The notes under the pieces: generated by a model
Seen by the model: the letters and a program-made list of their open reading frames with translations, nothing else
Database searches by the model: none
Told to the model about the DNA's origin: nothing
Shown: in pieces, positions 1 to 7,037 of the stretch
How the letters are laid out: each line of letters starts with the position of its first letter
Position numbering within the stretch: position 1 is the stretch's first letter
NCBI GenBank assembly: GCA_040002845.1
Contig: JBDUDR010000054.1
Span: forward strand, 1-16,222
Length of the DNA: 16,222 bases
Reading direction: 5' to 3'
Source of the DNA: JBDUDR01 sp040002845
GTDB lineage: Bacteria > Actinomycetota > Actinomycetes > Propionibacteriales > Nocardioidaceae
Program-made: the position numbers and the translations under genes

Positions 1-23
1 CCACAGGTTCTGATCATTGCTCG

Positions 24-39
24 CTCCGGTAGGCCGGAG
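24..39. terminator. Short inverted repeat, possible terminator of an upstream gene
   Basis: CTCCGG and CCGGAG form a perfect 6-bp stem around a 4-base TAGG loop. No T-tract follows, so it could be the end of a transcription unit lying left of the window or a chance palindrome in GC-rich DNA. Its role is inference only. Confidence 0.25.
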
Positions 40-74
40 GGTTGTCCCCAGTTGCGGCGAGGCGATCAACCGTG

Positions 75-90
75 TCGAACATTTGTTCTA
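75..90. promoter_or_regulatory. LexA-binding SOS box
   Basis: TCGAACATTTGTTCTA matches the actinobacterial SOS box TCGAAC-N4-GTTCGA at 11 of its 12 specified positions. The only mismatch is T for G at position 89. It lies 48 bp before the GTG start of the DNA methyltransferase, where a bound LexA repressor would cover or flank the promoter. The site could also serve a divergent gene left of the window. The match is seen directly; DNA-damage control of the downstream genes is inferred. Confidence 0.75.
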
Positions 91-138
91 ACCTGGTGAC
101 CATGACACCCCGCGCCAAGCCAACTGTCGTTTGAGGCC

Positions 139-1824
139 GTGAACGTCGCCGCGGTTCTTCCTGAGCCAAGCCAGACCCAGACCTCCGAGCACGGTGAGGT
201 CTTCACGCGTCGCTGGGTGGTCGACCTCATCCTGGATCTCGCCGGGTACACGCCGGATCGGGACCTTGCCTCGCTGGTAGCCGTGGAGCCGGCATGCGGC
301 AAGGGCGCGTTCTTGGTCCCGATGGCTGAACGCTTGGCAAAGTCGTGCGTCGTGCATGGGCGAGATCTTCCCGGCGCGGCCGCGGCGTTGCGGGCCTACG
401 ATCTGCTGACTTCGAATGTCGTGTCGAGCCGAGTCGCGGTTGTCGGGGCGCTGCAGAATCATGGCGTTCCATTGGCCGGTGCTCAGCGGCTGGCACGACG
501 ATGGATCACCCAGGCGGACTTTCTTCTTCGAGACCAGGAGGATTCGACAGCCGACTTCGTGCTGGGCAACCCGCCGTACATCCGCCTCGAGAATGTGCCG
601 CCCGCACGGAGCGCTGCCTACCGGCAGGTTTGCAGGACGATGCGAGGCCGTAGCGACGTGTTTGTGGGGTTCATCGAACGCGGGCTGCGGTTGCTCCGAG
701 ACGATGGGGTCCTTGGATTCATCGTGGCCGACCGGTGGATGCGCAACCAGTACGGCGCGGCGCTTCGCGCGATGGTCAATGACGGCTTCGCCGTCGATCA
801 CTTCATTCAGCTCCACGATGCCGACGTGTTCGATGACCGGGTGTCCGCCTACCCCGCCATAACAATCATGCGACGAGGTGTGCAGGGCCAACCCGTCATT
901 GCCGAAACGACCGCCACGTTTGGTCGACCAGGAGCCACTCGCTTGAGCCGCTGGGTCCGGTCCAGCGAGAGCACGCGTCTGACCGGGTCGAGTGTGAAGG
1001 CGGCCCGTCTGCCGGGTTGGTTCTCGGGTTCCGCATCGTGGCCTGCCGGCACCCCGAACGAGCTCGCGTTGGTTGCCGACCTGGAATCGCGTTTTCCGCC
1101 GCTCGAGGATAAACGCACCAGAACTCGCGTTGGCATCGGCGTAGCCACGGGTCTGGACTCGGTCTACCTCACGGAGGCGCCCGACCTGGTTGAACCCGCT
1201 CGCCTGCTGCCGATGGCGATGGCCAACGACACCGCGGGTGGCCAAGTGGCATGGTCTGGCATCTGCCTGGTGAACCCATGGCAGGACGGCAGGCTTGTGC
1301 AGCTCGACAACAACCCAAGACTGCGGCGGTACTTCGCCGCACACGAGGTGTCGATTCGAGCGCGCCACGTCGCGCGGCAGAACCCTTCAAACTGGTACCG
1401 CACCATCGACAGGGTCGAACCACACCTGCTCGAGCGACCGAAGCTGCTGCTGCCGGACCTGAAGGCGTCCATCCACCCCGTGCTTGAGGAAGGCAACCTC
1501 TACCCTCATCACAACCTGTACTTCGTTACCTCCGATGGGTGGGACCTTGAGGTTCTGGGGGGACTGCTTCTCTCCGACGTGGCGAACCTGTTCGTGGGTG
1601 CGTACTGCGTCAAGATGCGTGGCGGCTGCTACCGATTCCAGGCCCAATACCTACGACGTATTCGAGTTCCCCGCCCGGAGTCGGTGCGGAAGGCCGACAG
1701 ACGAGCGCTGGCAAGGGCCTTCACAAGTCGCGACGTCGAGGCAGCGACGGAGATCGCTCGCCGGCTGTACGACATCGATGAGCTGCCCCTCTCGTGCAGG
1801 ACACTAATTCCTCGGATCGCGTGA
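139..1824 (+). CDS. Eco57I/TaqI-like adenine-N6 DNA methyltransferase
   Basis: This 561-residue protein is a class I SAM-dependent DNA methyltransferase that should methylate adenine N6 in a specific DNA sequence. Motif I (SAM binding) is VEPACGKGAF at residues 49-58 and the catalytic motif IV is NPPY at 144-147, followed by IRLEN as in the Eco57I/TaqI gamma-class enzymes. The C-terminal half (about 290-540) fits a target-recognition domain. The GTG at 139 follows an in-frame stop at 103-105 and has only a poor GAGG two bases away; CTG at 124 is the only other upstream candidate. An SOS box lies 48 bp upstream. The next gene, 16 bp downstream, looks like the matching restriction enzyme cut short, so this is probably now an orphan modification enzyme. 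Its recognition sequence cannot be read from sequence alone. Confidence 0.9.
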   Translation: MNVAAVLPEPSQTQTSEHGEVFTRRWVVDLILDLAGYTPDRDLASLVAVEPACGKGAFLVPMAERLAKSCVVHGRDLPGAAAALRAYDLLTSNVVSSRVAVVGALQNHGVPLAGAQRLARRWITQADFLLRDQEDSTADFVLGNPPYIRLENVPPARSAAYRQVCRTMRGRSDVFVGFIERGLRLLRDDGVLGFIVADRWMRNQYGAALRAMVNDGFAVDHFIQLHDADVFDDRVSAYPAITIMRRGVQGQPVIAETTATFGRPGATRLSRWVRSSESTRLTGSSVKAARLPGWFSGSASWPAGTPNELALVADLESRFPPLEDKRTRTRVGIGVATGLDSVYLTEAPDLVEPARLLPMAMANDTAGGQVAWSGICLVNPWQDGRLVQLDNNPRLRRYFAAHEVSIRARHVARQNPSNWYRTIDRVEPHLLERPKLLLPDLKASIHPVLEEGNLYPHHNLYFVTSDGWDLEVLGGLLLSDVANLFVGAYCVKMRGGCYRFQAQYLRRIRVPRPESVRKADRRALARAFTSRDVEAATEIARRLYDIDELPLSCRTLIPRIA

Positions 1825-1840
1825 GTTAGGCGGCTGAGCG

Positions 1841-2323
1841 GTGACGCGTAGCGTTGATGTCTTCGACTCGTTCGAGGAGGTCATTCGGGCCAGGCCTGCG
1901 GGTAACCCATGGGACGTCGACAGCTCCACGTCCGCGCGGGCGTATGCCCCCGACTACCAACTGCTCGCCGACCTGGTAGGCATCCCAGTCGGCGCCGGAA
2001 GTGGTTCGGAGTCCGGCCGACTCGCGAAGGCGATCGACGCCTGGATGGCGTACGAACTGCGGCGCGCCGGCTTCGGCCCCGACGAGGTATGGCCTCGGTT
2101 AACCAAGCCACGAGTCTTGCCCCGTGATCTCGCGCTGTTCATCGAAGGGCTGCCCGTCAAGGACCGCGATGCCGCTCTGGCGCGCGTTTTGCGGAACAAG
2201 GGCGTAGCCCCCTCAGACGCCAAGGTCCTTGGACGAGCCTACGTCAAGCAGGTGGACGTGTTAATCGCGCAGTGGTCCCGAGGGCCGGAGTTGCTCGTAT
2301 CGACCAAAAGCATGGCGACGTAG
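1841..2323 (+). pseudogene. Type II restriction endonuclease, truncated at the active site
   Basis: The 160-residue product starts 16 bp after the methyltransferase and is probably cotranscribed with it. It ends GPELLVSTKSMAT, with S154-T155-K156. In several type II nucleases (the Cfr10I/NgoMIV variant of the PD-(D/E)xK fold) an S-x-K is followed about 12-15 residues later by a catalytic Glu. I recall related methyltransferase-linked nucleases continuing after the VSTK-x-M stretch with an N-x-x-N-R-x-E-E segment and a further domain. Here a stop comes four codons after the Lys, so the Glu and everything beyond are absent. That makes this most likely a non-functional N-terminal remnant. The downstream DNA does not recover the missing segment in another forward frame. 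The nuclease assignment rests on the short motif plus the neighbour and is an inference; a small intact helper protein is the alternative. Confidence 0.6.
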
Positions 2324-2418
2324 GCCGCTTTGTAGATCGTGAGATTCTTTCGGGCGTAGTCCTGCCGGTTCCGGTCCAGGTGCTCCGGCGTGAAAGCCGG
2401 TGTCACAATGACGGGCAT
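2311..2418 (-). pseudogene. Possible N-terminal gene fragment on the opposite strand
   Basis: Read on the minus strand from ATG at 2418, this gives a coding-like peptide beginning MPVIVTPAFTPEHLDRN, with G/C at most third positions and a GGGCAGG before the ATG. It runs into the 3' end of the truncated nuclease, where coding character changes to the plus strand. It overlaps the plausible start codons of the LtrA gene. I do not recognise the family. It may be the cut-off start of a gene that once lay here, or a chance ORF. Confidence 0.25.
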
Positions 2419-3643
2419 GAGCCTGCCCCGCCCCCGGCTGCGGATGGAGGCGGTCACGGAGAACGCGTCGGTGACGCCAATCGAGCTCTTCTTCGACCTC
2501 GTATTTGTCTTCGCACTCACCCAGGTGACCTCCCTGATGGCCGCGGACTTCGGAGGTCAGGGGGTGCTGCGGGGCCTCATGATCCTGGCCCTGCTGTGGT
2601 GGAGCTGGGTTGGGTACGCCTGGCTCTGCAACGTCGTACGAGCCGACGAAGGGCCTGTCCGCCTCGTCCTGCTGCTGGCGATGGCCGCCATGTTCGTGCT
2701 GGCGCTGGCGATTCCGGAGGCCTTCGACGACCGGCCGGGAGGCCTGGCGGGCCCGATCGTGGTGGCCTTGTGCTATTTCGTGTTCCGGCTCATGCACTTG
2801 GTGCTGTTCTGGGTCATCTCGCGTGACGATCCGGGGCTGCGGCGGCAGCTGGTGAAGTTCACGCCGTCCATGCTGGGCGGCACGGTGCTGTTGCTGGTTG
2901 CATCCCAGTTCAACGGCACCACACAGACGGTGTTCTGGGGACTGGCGCTGCTGGCCGACTACGGAGGGACGCTGCTGGCCGGCGCGGAGGGGTGGCGGCT
3001 TCGCTCGGCGAGCCACTTCGCGGAGCGGCACGGGCTCATTTTGATCGTCGCGCTCGGTGAGTCGATCGTGGCGATCGGAGTCGGGGTCGGCGCGCTGCCG
3101 ATCTCGTGGCCGATCGTGGTGGCGACGGGGGTTGGGTTGTCGCTGTGCGCGGCCATGTGGTGGACGTACTTCGACATCAGCGCATTGCAGGGTGAGCACG
3201 CTCTGGCGATCGAGCCGGAGGCGACGCGGCCGCGGCTGGCGCGCGACGCGTACACCTTTCTGCACTTCCCGCTGTTGGTCGGGGTCGTCCTCACCGCCCT
3301 TGGGCTGAAGAAGGTGCTGGAGTACGTCGGCGACACCGCGCATCACGATTTGAGCGATCCGCTGACCGGGGCGGGGCTGTACGTGCTGTACGGAGGGGTT
3401 GCTGTCTATCTGATTGGCCACCTGGCCTTCAAGTGGCGGACTGTGCATGCGCTCAACTCAGTCCGACTGGTGGCTCTCGGGTTGGTTGTCGTCCTGGCCC
3501 CGTTCGCCGCCGAGACTCCTGCCCTGCTGGCTCTCACACTGGTCACGGCTGTCGTGGTGGCGGTGGTCGTGTTCGAGAGCTTGTACTTCGCGGAGCACCG
3601 GAACCAGGTCCGTCACGAGATACGCGGCGGGTCGCAGGCCTGA
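2408..3643 (+). CDS. ltrA: Low temperature requirement protein A (LtrA) family membrane protein
   Basis: This 411-residue polytopic inner-membrane protein carries the LtrA family signature FFDLVFVFALTQ at residues 28-39 and the internal ALGESIVAI segment with GES at about 217-219. It has many hydrophobic helices over its whole length, and its size is usual for the family. LtrA was named for a Listeria locus needed for growth at low temperature; the biochemical role in actinobacteria is not established. Start choice is uncertain: GTG 2390, ATG 2408, ATG 2417 and ATG 2444 are all in frame and none has a convincing ribosome binding site. The gene stands 74 bp before the hydrolase on the same strand but has no obvious functional link to it. 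Confidence 0.88.
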   Translation: MTGMSLPRPRLRMEAVTENASVTPIELFFDLVFVFALTQVTSLMAADFGGQGVLRGLMILALLWWSWVGYAWLCNVVRADEGPVRLVLLLAMAAMFVLALAIPEAFDDRPGGLAGPIVVALCYFVFRLMHLVLFWVISRDDPGLRRQLVKFTPSMLGGTVLLLVASQFNGTTQTVFWGLALLADYGGTLLAGAEGWRLRSASHFAERHGLILIVALGESIVAIGVGVGALPISWPIVVATGVGLSLCAAMWWTYFDISALQGEHALAIEPEATRPRLARDAYTFLHFPLLVGVVLTALGLKKVLEYVGDTAHHDLSDPLTGAGLYVLYGGVAVYLIGHLAFKWRTVHALNSVRLVALGLVVVLAPFAAETPALLALTLVTAVVVAVVVFESLYFAEHRNQVRHEIRGGSQA

Positions 3644-3717
3644 GGCTGGGCCGTCAGTGCCCGTAGTGAGTTGCCGGTTAGTCGTCGCGACAGGCTGCCG
3701 CGGAGCACACTGGATGG

Positions 3718-4542
3718 GTGGTGCGAGCACTGGTTGCCGTATTGGTGCTGGTCACGGTGCTCGTGGCGGCCGCCTGGTGGTCCCAGCGTCGACTCATCTA
3801 CTTCCCGGCGACCGGGCCGGTGGCGCCCGCAAGGAGCGTCATCATCGGCGCAAGCGATGTGACGCTGCACACCAGCGACGGCCTTGAACTGGGTGCATGG
3901 TTCGTGCCGCCGGAGACCCGCGAGCGTCGGATGACTGTGCTGGTGGCGAACGGCAACGCTGGCGATCGGGCCGGACGGGCGGCGCTCGCGACGGCTCTGG
4001 CAGAGCGAGGATTCGCGGTGCTGGTCTTCGACTACCGCGGCTACGGCGGCAATCCAGGCAGCCCCAGCGAAACCGGTCTGGCTCTCGACGCCCGGGCCGC
4101 GTACGACTATCTAGTCACCCATGCGGCAGTGCCACCCGGCCGCATCCTGTTCCTCGGCGAGAGTCTCGGCGCGGCGGTCGTCACCGAGCTCGCGACGCAG
4201 CATCCGCCCGCGGGGCTCGTACTGCGCTCGCCGTTCGTCGACCTGGCCTCGGTGGGCCACGTCCACTACCCGTTCCTTCCGGTCAGACTCCTGCTTCGGG
4301 ATCACTTCCCCGTGTCGAAGCGGCTCGCCGACGTTGAAGCCCCGGTCTCCGTGGTGTACGGGAGCGAGGACTCGGTCGTCCCGCCCGATCAGAGCCGCCG
4401 CGTTGCCCAGTCGGCGCCCAACCTGTGGCAGCTGGTCGAGGTCACAGGCGCCGACCACAACGACACTCAACTCACCCAGGGCGATGCCCTGATAAGGGCC
4501 GCCATCGAACTCGCCGATCACGTCGCCCACCCGCAGCCGTGA
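3718..4542 (+). CDS. Membrane-anchored alpha/beta hydrolase (BEM46/YfhR-like)
   Basis: This 274-residue serine hydrolase has an N-terminal hydrophobic anchor (about residues 3-20) followed by RRLIYFP, a stretch typical of BEM46/YfhR-like proteins. The oxyanion-hole segment is NGNAGDR. The nucleophile elbow is GESLG with Ser149, the acid is Asp218 in YGSEDSVV and the base is His247 in GADHND, so the triad is complete. The fold is that of the S33/esterase group; its substrate (ester, acyl or peptide) cannot be told. Two adjacent GTG codons (3718, 3721) could start it. The catalytic domain would lie outside the membrane or peripheral to it, depending on anchor topology. Confidence 0.88.
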   Translation: MVRALVAVLVLVTVLVAAAWWSQRRLIYFPATGPVAPARSVIIGASDVTLHTSDGLELGAWFVPPETRERRMTVLVANGNAGDRAGRAALATALAERGFAVLVFDYRGYGGNPGSPSETGLALDARAAYDYLVTHAAVPPGRILFLGESLGAAVVTELATQHPPAGLVLRSPFVDLASVGHVHYPFLPVRLLLRDHFPVSKRLADVEAPVSVVYGSEDSVVPPDQSRRVAQSAPNLWQLVEVTGADHNDTQLTQGDALIRAAIELADHVAHPQP

Positions 4543-4799
4543 CCGGATCGGCAGCCCACGCAAGCACACGAGAAGCCGGCTGACGAAAAGCCCAGCCCAG
4601 TTTGCCGCGGAGCCGATCGGCAAGGCGCGCCGGCGGGCTTCTGACGCACTCCGGGCTGGCGCCACACGGATCGGAGCCGTACCGAGTGGTGCCATCGCGG
4701 GACGAGCGATTCCCCGGCTGGCGATCGCGGTTCCTTTGCCAGCGGCTGGCCTAGATAGCCGGTGATGGGCTACAGCATGATCGGTGGGAGCGACCGGGA

Positions 4800-4844
4800 G
4801 TTTGGGGTAACTCACCCGTGTTCCACCGGTGAGTTACCCCAAAC
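4800..4844. terminator. Perfect 17-bp inverted repeat, probable bidirectional terminator
   Basis: GTTTGGGGTAACTCACC at 4800-4816 is exactly mirrored by its complement at 4828-4844 around an 11-base loop. It sits between the 3' end of the plus-strand hydrolase (4542) and the 3' end of the minus-strand redox operon (4943), the expected place for a shared terminator. Each arm begins or ends with an AAAC/GTTT run rather than a long T-tract, as is common in high-GC actinobacteria. A transposon or integration footprint is a less likely reading. Confidence 0.65.
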
Positions 4845-4867
4845 GCTGAACCAGAGTCCGGCAAGCG

Positions 4868-4946
4868 CGGATCGCATGGAATAAGTGTCGGATCGGCGCG
4901 AACAAGTGTCGGATCGCGTGGAATATGTGTCGGATCGCGGAGTCAT
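4868..4946. repeat. 21-bp tandem repeat array
   Basis: Three full 21-bp units start at 4868, 4889 and 4910, and a partial unit at 4931. Each starts CGGATCG and ends with a GTGT block after an AT-rich GAA(T/C)A core. Units differ at a few positions. The 21-bp period is two helical turns, so each unit presents the same face of DNA. The array lies directly behind the ferredoxin stop codon, and the last partial unit overlaps its final codon. On the minus strand it can be read as heptapeptides (RSDTYST-like), but no gene supports that. Confidence 0.8.
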
Positions 4947-5140
4947 CTGCGCTCTACGCGGAGCGCGAGCGCGGGGCACGCCAGCGCTGCTCGCCTGGCA
5001 TGAACCTCGGTCTCGGCTTCGAGTCCACCCCCCGCGACGATCGGGAAACCCCATTCGTCCAACGTCACGACTTCCGGAACGAGTGCCGCGCACAGGCCGT
5101 GCCCGTCGCAGCGGGTCCAGTCGATCTCGATCAGCTTCAT
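4943..5140 (-). CDS. Small ferredoxin, 3Fe-4S type
   Basis: This 65-residue soluble electron carrier begins MKLIEIDWTRCDGHGLC. Cys11 and Cys17 flank His14, which stands where 4Fe-4S ferredoxins have their second cysteine, and Cys55-Pro56 closes the motif. C-x2-H-x2-C...CP is the pattern of the single-cluster (3Fe-4S) ferredoxins common in actinobacteria, often paired with cytochromes P450. The ATG overlaps the stop of the NuoF-like gene as ATGA, so translation is probably coupled and it should trade electrons with that flavoprotein. The open frame extends far upstream, but that stretch is the shadow of the NuoF-like gene. No P450 is present in the window. Confidence 0.88.
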   Translation of the reverse strand: MKLIEIDWTRCDGHGLCAALVPEVVTLDEWGFPIVAGGGLEAETEVHARRAALACPALALRVERR

Positions 5141-6399
5141 CGCGGCCGCCCCGTGTCGTCGAGCGGCAACTGGCCGAGCACCGGGCGCCCACAATGCCCG
5201 TGATCGCGGTGAGTCACCACGTCCGACCAGAAGGCCCTGAGCCCCGACGCCAGGAACCGTACGGTGCCGTCGGGGTGGGCGCACGCGCCGCGCCGCGGTA
5301 CGACGGCGAGGTGCCGCTCGAGTGCGGCCCACCCCGACACGTCGCCAACAGCCAGGCGTCGGACATCGTCGGCAAGCGCCGGCAGTCCGAACATGCACGG
5401 CCCGCACTGACGCATCGACTGGGCAGCCAGCCATGGCGCGACTCGGCAGAGTTCACCGAGCGGGCAGGTTCGCCCGTCCAGTACCAACACGACACCGGCG
5501 CCTAGCGTGGCGCCGTGCGCGGCGAGCGTGCCTGGTGCGACAGCAACGTCGCCCCCGTCCCACCAGGTGCCGTGGTAGCCACCGAGCAGCAGTCCCGCTC
5601 GGGACTCCGCCCCGGCGAGCCGAAGGAGCACCGACAGCGGCGTGCCCTGGGGGATCTCCGCCACGCCCGGCGTCGACACGGCGCCGCCCAGGGTGACAAG
5701 CAGGGTGCCCGGTTCCTGTGCCAGCCCGGTGGCTGCGTACGCCTGCGACCCTCGATGTGCGAGCACGGCAAGTTGCGCGTTCGTCTCGGCGTTGGACACG
5801 AACGTGGGATGTCCGTCGATTCCGCGAATGGTGGGCGGAGTACGCCGTCCGTGCGGTGCTGCGGGTCCGCCTTCGAGGGAGCGTACGACCGCGCGGGCCT
5901 CGCCTGCGACGAAGGAACCAACGGTCTCCCAGATTTCGACCCGCCCACTGTCCGGTCGCTCGGCAACTGCGCGGCGCAGCGAGTCGGCCGCCGCGCGGTC
6001 GTGCACCGCGACTACAACGCGTCGCGCCCGGACGGCGGCACCGATCCCGAGGGCGCCGTCCAGCACGATGTGGGGTGCCCGGCGCATGAGGGTTCGGTCC
6101 TTGAAGCTCGCCGGCTCGCTTTCGCTGCCGTTGACCACGACCACCGGTGCACCCCGCCGCGGCAGACTGCGCAGTTTCGCCGCGACGGGGAACGCGGCGC
6201 CGCCGCGGCCTCGCAGGTCGACTGCTTCGCATCGGCGCTCGTACTCTTGTCTGCCCAGCCGCGAGACATCCCCGTGCAGCCGCCGATGCGTGGTGAAGTC
6301 GACGCGGTCGTGCTCGTGCAGCCCGGCGAGCAGTCGTGGCTCACCCACCACCCAGGTCGACGCCGGGTCGGTGCCCGGGCGGGAGTCGATCACCGTCAT
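5137..6399 (-). CDS. NuoF-like NADH:acceptor oxidoreductase flavoprotein
   Basis: This 420-residue homologue of the complex I NADH-binding subunit has the glycine-rich GRGGAAF at 64-70 (NADH/FMN site), NGSESEPASFKD at 90-101 equivalent to the NuoF flavin loop, a middle SLBB-like section and a C-terminal iron-sulphur region. In that region the usual CGxCxxC reads M329-R-Q-C332-G-P-C335, with later Cys373, so the first canonical ligand is replaced by Met. An extra Cys403 near the end might substitute. It most likely passes electrons between NAD(P)H, FMN, the downstream ferredoxin and the membrane cytochrome. The ATG at 6399 has GAGGA about nine bases upstream and overlaps the preceding stop as ATGA, which excludes the longer frame running up to 7029. 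No other complex I subunits are nearby. Confidence 0.85.
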   Translation of the reverse strand: MTVIDSRPGTDPASTWVVGEPRLLAGLHEHDRVDFTTHRRLHGDVSRLGRQEYERRCEAVDLRGRGGAAFPVAAKLRSLPRRGAPVVVVNGSESEPASFKDRTLMRRAPHIVLDGALGIGAAVRARRVVVAVHDRAAADSLRRAVAERPDSGRVEIWETVGSFVAGEARAVVRSLEGGPAAPHGRRTPPTIRGIDGHPTFVSNAETNAQLAVLAHRGSQAYAATGLAQEPGTLLVTLGGAVSTPGVAEIPQGTPLSVLLRLAGAESRAGLLLGGYHGTWWDGGDVAVAPGTLAAHGATLGAGVVLVLDGRTCPLGELCRVAPWLAAQSMRQCGPCMFGLPALADDVRRLAVGDVSGWAALERHLAVVPRRGACAHPDGTVRFLASGLRAFWSDVVTHRDHGHCGRPVLGQLPLDDTGRPR

Positions 6400-7037
6400 C
6401 GGTGGTTCCTCGGTGCGGGAACGGATTCTTTGGCGCGGACCGGCGTCGACGCAAGCTGGCTGCGGCCCAGGGCGAGCGACCCGCGGCGATGCCGAGACTG
6501 GCTGTTCAACCGGGCGGCGACGGCGACGAGGACGGCCGCGATGCAGCCGAGCTCGAGCCCGAGAATCCAGGGCGTCCGTACGTCGGTTCCCGCCAGCAGG
6601 CTGTGCCCTATCAACAGCACCCAGCCCGCGTACCCGGCGATATGCAGCAGTCGCCAACGTCGCGATGCGCTGACAGACGCCGCCAGCCGGCCACGGGTGG
6701 CGCCGACGACAGCGGTGAAGGCGATGGTCCAGAGCGCGAGTGCGCCGAGGGTGACCGCGAAAGGCCGGTACGTCGACGACAAAGGGATCACGATGGAGCG
6801 CAGCCCCACCCCGGATCGGCTGTCCAGCACGGTGAGGGACCCGATGTGGACCACAAGAGTCCCGAGTCCCACGATGGCGGCCGCTCGGTGTGCGTACTGC
6901 TGGAGAAAGCGTCGCCTCGCCCGCCGGAGGTCGCCGCGCGAGCCACCGCTCGCGCCCATCGCACCGAGTGTGGTCGCGATCGTGAAGGCGACCAGCGACA
7001 CGATGCCGGCCGCCCGGCCGAGGTACCACAGGGTCAT
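6396..7037 (-). CDS. Ferric-reductase-like transmembrane cytochrome b
   Basis: This 213-residue membrane protein has about six hydrophobic helices. Two helices carry spaced histidine pairs, His50/His64 and His132/His145, which is the bis-haem b arrangement of the ferric reductase/YedZ(MsrQ)-like family. The basic RRARRR segment near 38-43 should face the cytoplasm, and the arginine/serine-rich tail after about residue 180 is soluble. It would move electrons across the membrane between the NuoF-like flavoprotein and an outer-face acceptor. The start ATG shares one base with the stop of apbE (TGATG), and the stop overlaps the next start. The haem number and direction of electron flow are inferred. 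Confidence 0.82.
   Translation of the reverse strand: MTLWYLGRAAGIVSLVAFTIATTLGAMGASGGSRGDLRRARRRFLQQYAHRAAAIVGLGTLVVHIGSLTVLDSRSGVGLRSIVIPLSSTYRPFAVTLGALALWTIAFTAVVGATRGRLAASVSASRRWRLLHIAGYAGWVLLIGHSLLAGTDVRTPWILGLELGCIAAVLVAVAARLNSQSRHRRGSLALGRSQLASTPVRAKESVPAPRNHR

Noticed and set aside
102..134. Ten-codon ORF (MTPRAKPTVV) just after the SOS box, as a leader peptide
   Set aside because: No ribosome binding site of quality and no attenuator-like structure follows; likely chance.
88..1368. Long open frame on the minus strand
   Set aside because: Exact shadow of the methyltransferase gene; Arg/His/Pro-rich composition with no family resemblance, whereas the plus strand has clear SAM and NPPY motifs.
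2261..3448. Minus-strand 395-codon frame
   Set aside because: Shadow of LtrA; low-complexity Arg/Gln/His composition.
5141..5434. N-terminal extension of the ferredoxin frame
   Set aside because: Overlaps the NuoF-like gene in another frame and is Arg/Pro-rich; the ATGA overlap marks the true start at 5140.
6400..7029. 210-residue N-terminal extension of the NuoF-like frame
   Set aside because: It is the antisense-free frame shadow of the cytochrome gene, Arg/His-rich, while ATG 6399 has a ribosome binding site and the family start.
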